A stretch of DNA of 33,853 nucleotides from Lysobacter sp. Root690. GTDB lineage: Bacteria; Pseudomonadota; Gammaproteobacteria; Xanthomonadales; Xanthomonadaceae. Positions 8,336 to 16,010 of the stretch are shown one piece after another (the stretch's first letter is position 1; each line of letters begins with the position of its first letter). The DNA is taken from assembly GCF_001427785.1 (NCBI RefSeq), contig NZ_LMHM01000013.1, positions 821,458 to 855,310 on the forward strand, read 5' to 3'. Under the pieces are notes generated by a model. The model worked only from the letters and a program-made list of their open reading frames with translations, ran no database searches and had not been told where the DNA came from. The translations under genes and the position numbers were made by a program.

Positions 8336-8764
8336 CGAGTGGTGCTCCCCTGTGGTGGTGGCGATCGGCGATCCATCGCGGGCGCGTCGCCGCGGGCGCT
8401 CGGTGTCGACGGTCGGCGTCGACGGTCGGCGCCGCGCCGATCAGGATCGGGCGTTCTCTGTGTGAACGGGCCGGCCACGGGGTAACGGACACAAACCGCG
8501 CGCGAGCTTGCGATTTGCAATTGAGATCACAAAAGCAGGGGCGGTGGATGCGGTGTGTTGCTCAACCGCGACCGGACCGAGAGGTTGTCCGGGGGAGCTC
8601 GCGCGAGGGTTTCGCTTCGGTCGGCAGTTCGCCGCAGGATCAGATGCGCTCGGACATCAACGGTCTGACGGTGCTGCTGCGGGCGATCCGGTGGGCCCGG
8701 CCAGGGGCGATCGCGACACCGGCACGATTCGTTCGTGCCGGTGTCATGGGCGAATACCGGTGTA
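8336..8764. other. Intergenic region upstream of the tyrosinase gene
   Basis: About 430 nt between the tyrosinase start and the stop of the depolymerase, both on the minus strand. It should hold the tyrosinase promoter, though no clear hexamer pair is seen, and the depolymerase terminator at 8715-8745. I see no coding sequence or RNA gene. Confidence 0.5.
8715..8745. terminator. Strong stem-loop after the PhaZ7-like gene
   Basis: GACACCGGCACGA (8715-8727) pairs perfectly with TCGTGCCGGTGTC (8733-8745) around a 5-nt loop, a 13-bp stem. It lies 20 nt beyond the stop of the minus-strand depolymerase gene. The U-tract is missing, so it may be a terminator or a 3' stabilising hairpin. Confidence 0.6.
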
Positions 8765-9952
8765 TCAGCGATTCACCGCCGGACCGTTGACGCCGACGTA
8801 GCCGTTCGCGCAACCGGTGGTGCAGGTGGTGGCGAGCATGTTGTAGACGATGCGGCCGGCATTGGTCTTGGAGCGGAAATGACCGATGCCGTTGCTGGTG
8901 TCGCCGCCGCCGGCGTTGTACGGGCTGCCGTCGCTCCAGTCCCAGTCGTAGGCGTAGGCGCTGCTGCCGACGCCGATGTCGACCTGCGCCTTGACGTTGC
9001 TCGCCGCGGTGAACAGCGCGCCGCTGCTGCAGCCGGCCGAGTAGCTGGTGGTGAAGCACTGCACCTGGTCGTAGAGGCCGGCGGTGATGGTGTAGAACGA
9101 AATCGAGCTGTACATGCTCGGCATCGCGCGCAGGCTGTTGCTGCCGCTGCCGGTCCAGCGGTTGTAGCCGTAATAGGCCACGCCGCTGCTCGGGTACAGG
9201 CCGAAGGTGTAGTAGTCGTACGGGAACACATAGGCCTCGGCGTTGCAGGTCGGCGCGTACGGCGACTGGTAACCGGTGCTCAGGCAGGTCTGCAGGCCGC
9301 GCAGGCCGCCGCCGATGTTGACGAAGCGGCGCACGCTGGCCTGGTAGCCGTGGTACTTCAACATCGCCAGGGTCATCGACGAGCCCAGCGAGTGGGTGAC
9401 GATATCGACCTGGCTGCGGCCGGTGTAGGTCTTCACCTTGTCGATGAAGGTCTTGAGGATCTGGTACTTGGCCGGCTGGTGGTAGTTGTTCTGCGGCGAG
9501 CCGCGCTCGTCGGCATTGAGGTAGGTGACGCCGAACAGTTCGCAATCGTTGTAGCCGCGCGCCTTGAGTTCGTCGTAGACCGAATTGGCCGGCGTGGCGT
9601 AGCCGCTGACCGCGGCGGGCGGCATGTCGAAGCTGATCGCGCTGTCGCCGTTGCCGGCCACGAACACCACCGGCGTGCGCGTTGCGATGCAATCGCCGCC
9701 GCCGAAGCCGCCGCTGCCCACGCCGGGGCTGAAGCCGCCGGCGTATTGGCTGGCGGTGCCCAGGCAGGTGTAGCCGTTATTGCTGCCGCAGTCCAAGGCC
9801 TGCGCGCTCGATGGCATCAGCAGCGCGCCGCCGCCCACCACAGGCAACAGCAAGGCGAGTGCGAAGCCCGAGGCAGCCGCGGATCGGCGACGAACATCGG
9901 TCAGAGCGGACGATACGAGCGTGAGCGTGTTCGTAAGCGTGTTGCGGAACAT
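8765..9952 (-). CDS. PhaZ7-like extracellular poly(3-hydroxybutyrate) depolymerase / lipase
   Basis: A 395-residue secreted alpha/beta hydrolase that I recognise as a close relative of Paucimonas lemoignei PhaZ7, which degrades amorphous poly(3-hydroxybutyrate). A long leader ends near SSAQA, so the mature protein would begin LDCGSNNGYTC, much like PhaZ7. The elbow THSLG gives Ser188 (mature 136, as recalled for PhaZ7), with Asp295 in GLYDQV and His358 in GIGHFRS as the triad. The elbow has Leu where PhaZ7 has Met. Shared blocks include NGDSAISFDMPP and the Gly-rich YNAGGGDTSNG. The start at 9952 has GGGAGG upstream. A Cys-rich secreted protein is encoded upstream on the same strand. Confidence 0.9.
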   Translation of the reverse strand: MFRNTLTNTLTLVSSALTDVRRRSAAASGFALALLLPVVGGGALLMPSSAQALDCGSNNGYTCLGTASQYAGGFSPGVGSGGFGGGDCIATRTPVVFVAGNGDSAISFDMPPAAVSGYATPANSVYDELKARGYNDCELFGVTYLNADERGSPQNNYHQPAKYQILKTFIDKVKTYTGRSQVDIVTHSLGSSMTLAMLKYHGYQASVRRFVNIGGGLRGLQTCLSTGYQSPYAPTCNAEAYVFPYDYYTFGLYPSSGVAYYGYNRWTGSGSNSLRAMPSMYSSISFYTITAGLYDQVQCFTTSYSAGCSSGALFTAASNVKAQVDIGVGSSAYAYDWDWSDGSPYNAGGGDTSNGIGHFRSKTNAGRIVYNMLATTCTTGCANGYVGVNGPAVNR

Positions 9953-10076
9953 GAGCGCCTCCCCAGGCTGTTCGACGACAACGGATCGGATCGCGTCGAT
10001 GGTGGGCCGGGGGAGGCGGGTTGGGTATTGCACCTATGGGCGAGGGGTCGCGGTGCGAACCGCGGCCGTCGTCGCG

Positions 10077-10580
10077 TTATCGCCCGGCCTGCTTCAACGA
10101 AGCGCAGCCGCACGAAGATTGCGCGCTCGCCGGAAACAGATCGAGCAGGGCGCGGTGAATCTCGACGACGCATTGGAACGCGACCTCGGACGGCGGCGCC
10201 GCGCCATCGGCATAGCAATACTCGATGCCGTCGTCGGTGGTGCATACGGCCATGTCGGGCATGTCGGTGTCGTACAGATGATACGAGTCGCTGCCGCCCG
10301 AACGCGTGCCGATCAGTTCGGTCGCGCAGGTGAAGGGCGCCGGAAACGCCGGGATCGGGGCTTCGCAATGCTCGCTCAGGCCGAGCACGATGGTCGCGGT
10401 AACCACGGTTTTCTGATCAATCGTGTCGACGGCGCAGACCGCGCTAGCGACCGTGGGCGCGAGCAACGCGGCGAGCCATGCGCCGGCCAGCAGACATCGT
10501 CGCGGCGCCCGGCGGGCGAGTGAGGCGTTACGAGTAAACGCAGGGTTCTTGGTCGTTGGACTGTGGCGGATCGGCTTCAT
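10077..10580 (-). CDS. Cys-rich secreted protein of unknown function
   Basis: A 167-residue protein with a basic, long N-region and a signal peptide ending near APTVASA (about residues 40-47). The mature ~120 residues hold eight cysteines, including the C-terminal SCGC, suggesting a disulfide-stabilised extracellular protein. No known domain is recognised. The start has GGGAG upstream. It lies 124 nt before the PhaZ7-like depolymerase gene on the same strand and could share its transcript, so a role as a secreted helper or binding protein is possible but unproven. Confidence 0.65.
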   Translation of the reverse strand: MKPIRHSPTTKNPAFTRNASLARRAPRRCLLAGAWLAALLAPTVASAVCAVDTIDQKTVVTATIVLGLSEHCEAPIPAFPAPFTCATELIGTRSGGSDSYHLYDTDMPDMAVCTTDDGIEYCYADGAAPPSEVAFQCVVEIHRALLDLFPASAQSSCGCASLKQAGR

Positions 10581-11255
10581 CGCACGCTCCCGTTGGCGCT
10601 CTTTCGAGCGTAGGACAAGGGATTGGGCGGGCGCAGGGGCTGTCCTGAGAGGCGGCCGTGATCCACGCCGGCCTGTTGTCGCAGTCAGCCTAGTCGCGGA
10701 GTTTCCCGGAAACTGTGATGCGCGATAGCGCGATCGACGCAGCGCGCCATTCAGTGCCGGGCAGGCGACGGACGGCTGGAAACATCGGCGAATCGTGAGA
10801 AACGGTTATCGACGGCGGTGCCTCCGAAATCGTGGTGTCGCGGGCGAGAAGAAGCGGCGTTGGGCGGTTGTGGCGTAGCGGCATGGCTCGCGGCACGGTG
10901 CGTTGGAACTCATTCGTCACCCTATCGGCGCGACCGGATGGACCTCGTCGGCCGCCGTCGCCGCGGATCGCCGCATTTGCCGAGTCGGCCGTGTCCGTGC
11001 CCGGATTTGGTCGCCGAACAGGCGCGGGTTACCATGCAAGCGCGATTTCATCGCCATTGTGTTCGTTCCCGCGCATCCGCGCTTGCGGCTCGCGCACCGT
11101 TCCGCCGACATCGACGCCGCCCATGACTCACGGCGGCGCGAGGTCGCGCGCGATCGATCTGGACGACCGCGTTCGTCATCGGCTTCGATACCCGCGGATC
11201 GCGCAAGGGCGCGGTCCGGCATCGGAAGCATTCACCTCACTGAAAGGACATCGTC
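10581..11255. other. Long intergenic region
   Basis: About 675 nt between two divergent secreted-protein genes. Several short open frames exist but none has protein-like composition or a good start. It contains a 15-bp palindrome at 10700-10714 and a possible -10 element (TACCAT) near 11031. No RNA gene is recognised. Confidence 0.5.
10700..10714. promoter_or_regulatory. Perfect palindrome, possible operator
   Basis: AGTTTCC-C-GGAAACT is a perfect 7-1-7 inverted repeat, 120 bp upstream of the Cys-rich secreted protein gene that precedes the depolymerase. It could be a transcription-factor site for that unit. The cognate factor is unknown. Confidence 0.35.
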
Positions 11256-11789
11256 TTGAAGAAGTTTCGTTCCCTCGTACTGATCGGCCTGCTGTCGTTG
11301 CTCGTCGCCGCATGTTCCAGCGGCGGCCGCAGCACCATGACCCCCGACGAATACCTGCTGCACAACGTGTCGGCCTGGAACGGCGTGACCGAATACGTCA
11401 ACCGTTGGACCGGCGGCGAACAGGGCGAGGCCTTGACCCGGTCGCTGCAGGAACGCAAGGGCCTGAAGCAGTACGCCAGCCCGCTGGGCCATGCGCGCGC
11501 CGAGCTGGCGCAGGTGCTGGTACAGGTGCAGACCTTCCCGCCGCCAGAGGATGCGGTGGCGCTGCGCGACCTGACCGTGACCTATCTGAAGACCGCCGAC
11601 AGCCTGTACGAGACGATGCAGAAGGTCGCCGCGTTGCCGGACGGTTTCGCCGACGAACAGTTCGCGCCGCTGGGCGGCGAGCTCGAGCGTCTGGGCAAGG
11701 CGCTGGACAGCCAGATGAGCGCTTTGAACGACGCCCAGATGGCCTACGCCAAGAAGCACAAGATTCAGCTGCAGCAGTCCAGCGGCTGA
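11256..11789 (+). CDS. Lipoprotein of unknown function
   Basis: A 177-residue lipoprotein: signal sequence with lipobox LVAAC, Cys20 being the lipidation site. The mature part is predicted almost wholly helical, with amphipathic stretches around residues 60-110 and 130-170 (for example ELERLGKALDSQMSALNDAQ). It may form a helical bundle or coiled coil in the periplasm. The start is a TTG at 11256, chosen because GAAAGGA sits about 8 nt upstream and the basic MKKFR leader follows directly. A Rho-independent terminator follows, so it is probably a single-gene unit. I do not recognise the family. Confidence 0.78.
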   Translation: MKKFRSLVLIGLLSLLVAACSSGGRSTMTPDEYLLHNVSAWNGVTEYVNRWTGGEQGEALTRSLQERKGLKQYASPLGHARAELAQVLVQVQTFPPPEDAVALRDLTVTYLKTADSLYETMQKVAALPDGFADEQFAPLGGELERLGKALDSQMSALNDAQMAYAKKHKIQLQQSSG

Positions 11790-11809
11790 GCACGACGCCG
11801 CGAATGACG

Positions 11810-11841
11810 AAGGCCGGCCGCCGGGAGGCGCCGGCCTTTTT
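11810..11841 (+). terminator. Rho-independent terminator
   Basis: AAGGCCGGC (11810-11818) pairs with GCCGGCCTT (11830-11838), followed by a run of five T at 11837-11841. It sits 20 nt after the lipoprotein stop. Confidence 0.85.
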
Positions 11842-12000
11842 CATGCGCGATGGTGGGCTTGCGGCGTGCATGCCGGCCGCGCGTCGACCCGCCGCGATGT
11901 GCGCCGCGCGGCGGCAATGTCGCCAGGGCATCGCCTGCGAGCCGCCGCTCGCCTACCATGGTCGGACTTCCGTCGCTTCCCGTCCTGTCTCCGCCGGCCC

Positions 12001-12100
12001 ATGACCACTTCCCTGATCGTCGTCGATGATTTCCTCGAACAAGCGGCGGAACTGCGCGAAGCGGCCCTCGCGACATCATCGAGCGCGACGGCATCGCTCA
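12001..12100 (+). pseudogene. Possible N-terminal remnant of a 2OG-Fe(II) oxygenase-like gene
   Basis: The frame from ATG 12001 begins MTTSLIVVDDFLEQAAELREAALA, written here only up to its conserved first part: LIVVDDFL followed by AAELREAAL. This looks like the first strand and helix of 2OG-Fe(II) oxygenase or DUF6445-type proteins. After about residue 25 the similarity stops and the frame runs into the leader of the next gene. A -10-like TACCAT lies near 11955. I read it as a truncated relic; chance resemblance is possible. Confidence 0.35.
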
Positions 12101-12198
12101 CTTTTCACCGCAGCGGCGGCGCAACCGCGCTTGCCGCACCGACACACCGTCCGGTGCTCACGCGCCCCGGACGCGATCTTCCAAGGCAGGAACCTCGC

Positions 12199-12717
12199 AT
12201 GCAATCGAAAATCAAGGCAATCACTTCGACCACCCTCGCGCTGCTCATCGCCACCTCGCCCCTCGCCAGCGCCCAAGGCGGGCAGACGATGGAAAGCGGC
12301 CTGATCGACGCCTTGCGCTTCGACGCTAAGCGTCAGGAGCGCGTCGCTCCCTCCGGTCCGGCGCTGCAGGCCTACATCCGCGCGGGTTATCTTGACGCCA
12401 AGCCCAACGCGCGCGCCGACTACACCGATTATCGGCTGGTGAAGAAGCCGGCGACCCTGATGGGTCATACCTTGGTGGTGATCGAAGAGGAGTACATGAG
12501 CGCCTACATCGGCTGCTGCGTCAGCGAAGGCGTCGGCGTGACCGTGCGGCTGGACGGCGACGCCGGCAAGCTCAAGGCGTTCGCGAAGGACAACGCCTGC
12601 AGCTATAGCGAGATCAACGATCCCGGCGCGGAGTTGAAGCACTTCGATATCGCCAACGACCTGCCCAAGGGCAAGTACGCCAGCCTGAGTTGCCGCGAGC
12701 GCGACAGCCAGCGTTGA
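12199..12717 (+). CDS. Secreted protein of unknown function
   Basis: A 172-residue exported protein with a signal peptide ending near SPLASAQ (about residue 28). The mature domain has YIGCCVSEGVGVTVRL near residues 100-115 and later single cysteines in NACSYSE and SLSCRE, so up to two disulfides are possible. No family is recognised. An in-frame ATG exists at 12001, but the ATG at 12199 has an AAGGCAGGAA stretch upstream and heads a typical signal peptide, so it is preferred. A hairpin follows before the convergent gene. Confidence 0.7.
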   Translation: MQSKIKAITSTTLALLIATSPLASAQGGQTMESGLIDALRFDAKRQERVAPSGPALQAYIRAGYLDAKPNARADYTDYRLVKKPATLMGHTLVVIEEEYMSAYIGCCVSEGVGVTVRLDGDAGKLKAFAKDNACSYSEINDPGAELKHFDIANDLPKGKYASLSCRERDSQR

Positions 12718-12780
12718 GGCAGGGTGCGCATGCCGGCTCGGCGGCGTGTTCGCGCGCGGCAGCTTGCACTCATCGCAACG

Positions 12781-12814
12781 GACACCGGCTTGACCTGATC
12801 GGCAAGCCGGCGTC
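12781..12814. terminator. Hairpin between convergent genes
   Basis: CCGGCTTG (12785-12792) pairs with CAAGCCGG (12803-12810), extended by GAC/GTC beyond one A-C mismatch. It lies between the convergent secreted-protein genes ending at 12717 and 12873 and may terminate both. There is no U-tract. Confidence 0.5.
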
Positions 12815-12872
12815 CGCGGATCGGCATTAGAGCCAAGACTGCGCGGCACTTCGCGCCGCCGGGCCACAAAGC

Positions 12873-13352
12873 TTATGAGTCGACCGAAAACACGCCGAAA
12901 ATCACCGCGTTGCCATTGCCTGGAAGCGTACACACCATCGATGTGAAGCTCCAGAAGCTGACGGTAGGCAATGAGACCGGGTAGTCATAGGTAGCGGCGC
13001 TGGTGCTGAAGCTGGACGAGCTGAGGAGCGCGCCGGTATAGCTGTAGGCATACACCGTGCAGGTGGTGGTCACGCCGCCGGAGTTGGAGCCGTCTACGTA
13101 GAAGCTGCGGGTCGGCCCGGTCACCGGATGGGTCGTGATGGGACAGATGACCGACCGCGCATCGGCGCTGATGTTGCGCACCCCGCGATAGAAGTAGTCG
13201 ATATCAAGCGCTTCCGCCGCGTTGTAGTTCCTGCACGCGGAGCCATGGGTGCTGAGGTTCTGCGATGTGGCGGCGCGGGCGTCGAGCGACGCGGTGGCCG
13301 CCAGCAGTCCCGCCGCGAGCGACGCGGTGGTGATCCATGCGTTGGTTTTCAT
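12873..13352 (-). CDS. Small secreted four-cysteine protein of unknown function
   Basis: A 159-residue protein with a signal peptide ending near LDARAA (about residue 28). The mature part contains GSACRNYNA, ARSVICPIT, TTTCTVYAY and SMVCTLPG, giving four cysteines that probably form two disulfides. It is rich in Ser, Thr and aromatic residues, typical of extracellular beta-sandwich proteins. Similar small proteins recur in Lysobacter and myxobacteria in my recollection, without known function. A strong GGAGG precedes the ATG at 13352. A palindrome 22-36 bp upstream of the start may be an operator. Confidence 0.72.
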   Translation of the reverse strand: MKTNAWITTASLAAGLLAATASLDARAATSQNLSTHGSACRNYNAAEALDIDYFYRGVRNISADARSVICPITTHPVTGPTRSFYVDGSNSGGVTTTCTVYAYSYTGALLSSSSFSTSAATYDYPVSLPTVSFWSFTSMVCTLPGNGNAVIFGVFSVDS

Positions 13353-13373
13353 GCGATACCTCCAGGGTTAGTG

Positions 13374-13388
13374 GACATGTTCCATGTC
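13374..13388. promoter_or_regulatory. Perfect palindrome upstream of the secreted-protein gene
   Basis: GACATG-TTC-CATGTC is a perfect 6-3-6 inverted repeat located 22 bp upstream of the start codon at 13352. Its place fits an operator or a small 5' hairpin. The regulator is unknown. Confidence 0.35.
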
Positions 13389-13451
13389 GCGGATTCCCCC
13401 TTCCTGGAAAACCACCCAGGCATTGCGCACATCGGTCGCGATGGTTCGGTA

Positions 13452-14093
13452 TCAGCTTTTGGGTGCAGGCGATGAGGCCGGATCCGGCCCCATCAGGTAC
13501 AGCACCGTTTCGGTCTGTCCGTTCTGATTGACGACGGTTTGACCGACCATGCGCGGCAATACATCGACCAGTTGCTGCGACCACAGCGGCAGGCTCTTGT
13601 TGATCCGGCCCGAGCCGTCATCGGCGATCTCGATCCGGCAGGTGCTGGCGCGGCATTCGACATTGCGCGCCGCGCCGCGCATCGCATCGGCCTGGTTGAT
13701 CGCATCCCACAGCCGCGAGGTCGCGTTCGTCGACCAGCGTGGATCGACCTTTTCCAGCCGAAACGAAGCCTGCAGGCCGGCGACATAGGCATCATGGCGT
13801 TGTTCGTCGGCCGCGACCTGGAGACGGATGTCGGCCATCGGCATGCCGGCGCGTTGTGCCGCGGGGTCGCCGCGGCGGTTCATCGCGCTCACCTGCGACT
13901 GCAACGCCGCGACCTGCGCCTGCATGCGTTGCAGGTCGGCGTCCGTGTTGCCGCCGGATTCGGCGATGGGTTCGCCGATCGGCGCGGCTTCGCGCCGTGT
14001 AGTGGCCGATGGCGGCGCCAAGAGGTGGACCAGTGCCAGGCCGCTCAGTACGAGCGCCGCTCCACCGATCCATGGCAGGTAGGAAGTTTTCAT
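13452..14093 (-). CDS. Membrane-anchored coiled-coil protein with Cys-pair domain
   Basis: A 213-residue protein. An N-terminal hydrophobic segment (about residues 5-25) is an uncleaved anchor or signal. A coiled-coil stretch follows (DLQRMQAQVAALQSQVSAM, about residues 52-70). The C-terminal part carries ECRASTCRIEI, a Cys-x4-Cys pair of a kind found in many exported Xanthomonad proteins. It should sit in the inner membrane facing the periplasm. The start at 14093 heads the hydrophobic segment. It lies 41 nt downstream of a LuxR-type HTH gene on the same strand, so the two probably form an operon. No family name is assigned. Confidence 0.7.
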   Translation of the reverse strand: MKTSYLPWIGGAALVLSGLALVHLLAPPSATTRREAAPIGEPIAESGGNTDADLQRMQAQVAALQSQVSAMNRRGDPAAQRAGMPMADIRLQVAADEQRHDAYVAGLQASFRLEKVDPRWSTNATSRLWDAINQADAMRGAARNVECRASTCRIEIADDGSGRINKSLPLWSQQLVDVLPRMVGQTVVNQNGQTETVLYLMGPDPASSPAPKS

Positions 14094-14134
14094 GGACGAT
14101 GGTGTAACAGAACGGCGGGTGAAACTCATGTCGC

Positions 14135-14422
14135 TTAAAAAACGACACCGCCCAGGCTGCGCACGGTCTCGGTCCACACCGCGGCGATCAGTTTGCGCCG
14201 CGAGGTCATGCCGGTCTTGTGGTACACGCGCTGCCACATCGTGCGCACGGTCGATATCGAGCACCCGAGCAAGGCAGCGATCTGCTTGTCCTCGGCGCCG
14301 CGCACCGCCGCCAGCAGTACTTGCTGTTCCATCGGACTGAGTTGCGCGTAGCGGCCCGCGGCGACCGCGCGAAGCAGGTCATCCTGAGGTCTTGAATCGT
14401 TGCGCACGGAAGCCGTAGACAT
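14135..14422 (-). CDS. Stand-alone LuxR-type HTH transcriptional regulator
   Basis: A 95-residue protein that is little more than a LuxR/GerE DNA-binding domain: LSPMEQQVLLAAVRG (28-42), KQIAALLGCSISTVRTMWQR (46-65, the helix-turn-helix) and YHKTGMTSRRKLIA (67-80). There is no receiver or ligand-binding domain in the ~25 residues before it. Such minimal regulators act either alone or as partners of other signalling proteins. It is followed 41 nt later by a membrane-anchored coiled-coil gene, which hints at a membrane-linked control circuit, though this is inference. No strong ribosome-binding site is visible. Confidence 0.8.
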   Translation of the reverse strand: MSTASVRNDSRPQDDLLRAVAAGRYAQLSPMEQQVLLAAVRGAEDKQIAALLGCSISTVRTMWQRVYHKTGMTSRRKLIAAVWTETVRSLGGVVF

Positions 14423-14725
14423 CCGATGTCGGAAAAGCGCTGCGGGGACAACTATTCAACGCAGGCATTCGGTCGGGCAGGCCAGTGTGTTGTGATGCCG
14501 ATCGACGTTTAATAAAACTGAATATGGTGTTTGCTTCGCGGCGGGCCGTATCGCGACGCGCATCACGCTGCGTCGCGGCGAGGCGTATTTCGGCTTCGGA
14601 AACTTATTCGCACACATCCCAGGTTGGTAAACATCTGTGGTGATGTAAGAAACCGACGGCGCTGTTGTCACTTTGCGCCGTGGGCGGCTTGGGAAAGGCG
14701 CGAAACCGGGTCTGTCTCGGAATAT
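14423..14725. other. Intergenic region upstream of the LuxR-HTH gene
   Basis: About 300 nt between the LuxR-HTH start and the stop of the S33-type hydrolase, both on the minus strand. It contains an AT-rich patch near 14508-14530 that may hold the regulator's promoter. I see no gene and no clear terminator for the hydrolase. Confidence 0.4.
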
Positions 14726-15844
14726 TCAGCGCTTGCTCGCGTCCGCCTTCGCCTCGTCGGTCAACGGCCGCACGTACTGCAGCAGACTCACCAAAGTCTT
14801 GCCCGGCTCCTCCCACATGATCATGTGCGAGGCGTTTTCGAACCACACGCCCTGTTTGTACGGCGCCTTGGTCCGCGCCAGCCAGTCGGCGGTCGGCTGC
14901 GAAGGCGTGGTGTAGTCGTGGCGGCCCATGAACATCACCACCGGGATCGGGAATGCCTTGACCTTGGTGAAGTCGACGTCGAGGTATTCCGGCAGGATCC
15001 GGCCCAGGCTGAATTCGTTGCCCTTGTCGATGCCGGCGCGGTCGCAGTCGTTGTACTCCGGCGACAGCAGCGGCGCGCGGAAGTAATACGGCGATTCGTC
15101 GCGGTAGGCGGTCAGGCCGCCGTAGTACTGCGCCCACTTGCGCGCGGTGATGATGCGTTCGCGGGTGATCGGCTGGTTGCCCGGGTACGGCGCGATCGTC
15201 TCCATTTCCTTGACCGCTTCGGTGTTGCCGCGCGCCTTGGCCTGCTGCAGGCCGAATTCGAAGCTGATGCGTTCGTTCTCGCGCACGTTGATGACCTGAC
15301 CGATGCCGACGTAGGCATAAAACAGGTCCGGCCGCTTCAGCGCCGCGCTCATCGCCACCACCGTGCCCCAGCTGTGGCCCATCAGGATGACTTTGCGCTT
15401 GCCGTAGCGCTTGCGCACGTATTCGGCGATTTCGATCGCGTCGTCGGCGTAGCGGTCGACCTTCAGCGTGTCGGCGTAGGCGTTGGGGTCGTGTGAGGCG
15501 AAGGTCTTGCCGGCGCCGCGCTGGTCCCAGTTGACCACGGTGAAGTATTCCTCGAGCGGGCGCTGGTACTGCCACATCGCCGGAATCAACGGCGCCGCCG
15601 GGCCGCCGTGCGCGAACAGCACGATCGGATTGGCCTTGTCCTGGCCGCGAACGCTGATCCACTGGTCGACGCCGCCGATGCGGGTAGCGTAGGACTCCTG
15701 GATGCCGTTCGGCGCGACGATGCGATTCAGGTCCTCGATGATCGCGCGGGCCTTGGCGTAACTGGAGGTGTCCTTGCATTCGGCGGCCTGGGCCGCGGGC
15801 GCGAAGCACAGCAGCAGGGCGATCAGCAGATGCATCGTCTTCAT
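14726..15844 (-). CDS. Secreted alpha/beta hydrolase, proline-iminopeptidase-like (S33)
   Basis: A 372-residue exported hydrolase with a signal peptide (LLIALLLCFAPAAQAA). The HGGP oxyanion motif is at 79-82 and WDQRGAG at 106-112, both typical of S33 proline iminopeptidases. The nucleophile elbow is GHSWG with Ser158, with Asp310 in MGRHDYTTPS and His340 in NASHMIMWE completing the triad. Length and motifs fit a peptidase that removes N-terminal Pro or other residues from short peptides, acting in the periplasm or outside. The substrate is unproven; an esterase is possible. The ATG at 15844 has GGAG upstream. Transcription reaching it from upstream would meet a hairpin array at 16011-16220. 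Confidence 0.85.
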   Translation of the reverse strand: MKTMHLLIALLLCFAPAAQAAECKDTSSYAKARAIIEDLNRIVAPNGIQESYATRIGGVDQWISVRGQDKANPIVLFAHGGPAAPLIPAMWQYQRPLEEYFTVVNWDQRGAGKTFASHDPNAYADTLKVDRYADDAIEIAEYVRKRYGKRKVILMGHSWGTVVAMSAALKRPDLFYAYVGIGQVINVRENERISFEFGLQQAKARGNTEAVKEMETIAPYPGNQPITRERIITARKWAQYYGGLTAYRDESPYYFRAPLLSPEYNDCDRAGIDKGNEFSLGRILPEYLDVDFTKVKAFPIPVVMFMGRHDYTTPSQPTADWLARTKAPYKQGVWFENASHMIMWEEPGKTLVSLLQYVRPLTDEAKADASKR

Positions 15845-16010
15845 GAGGGGACTCCGGAGCGCGGTTTCGAGGTGGAGCGGCGGGGCGGATGGTGCGATGA
15901 CGACGGCGAACGCATGATTCGCCTGGGTCGATGAAAGTGATGCGGTCGAGCGCGGGGTGGTTGCAGGTGCAGGGCGTTACTTCCGGCATGGACGTGTTTT
16001 GCGCCACAAG

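Noticed and set aside
6650-8485. A 611-codon plus-strand open frame opposite the tyrosinase
   Set aside because: The minus-strand protein has both copper motifs and a Tat leader; the plus frame is a shadow.
10690-10920. A 76-codon minus-strand open frame in the long intergenic region
   Set aside because: No Shine-Dalgarno, no recognised motif, and it contains the 15-bp palindrome in its end; not supported as a gene.
14456-14671. A 71-codon minus-strand open frame upstream of the LuxR-HTH gene
   Set aside because: Low-complexity residues, no ribosome-binding site and no known motif; likely non-coding.
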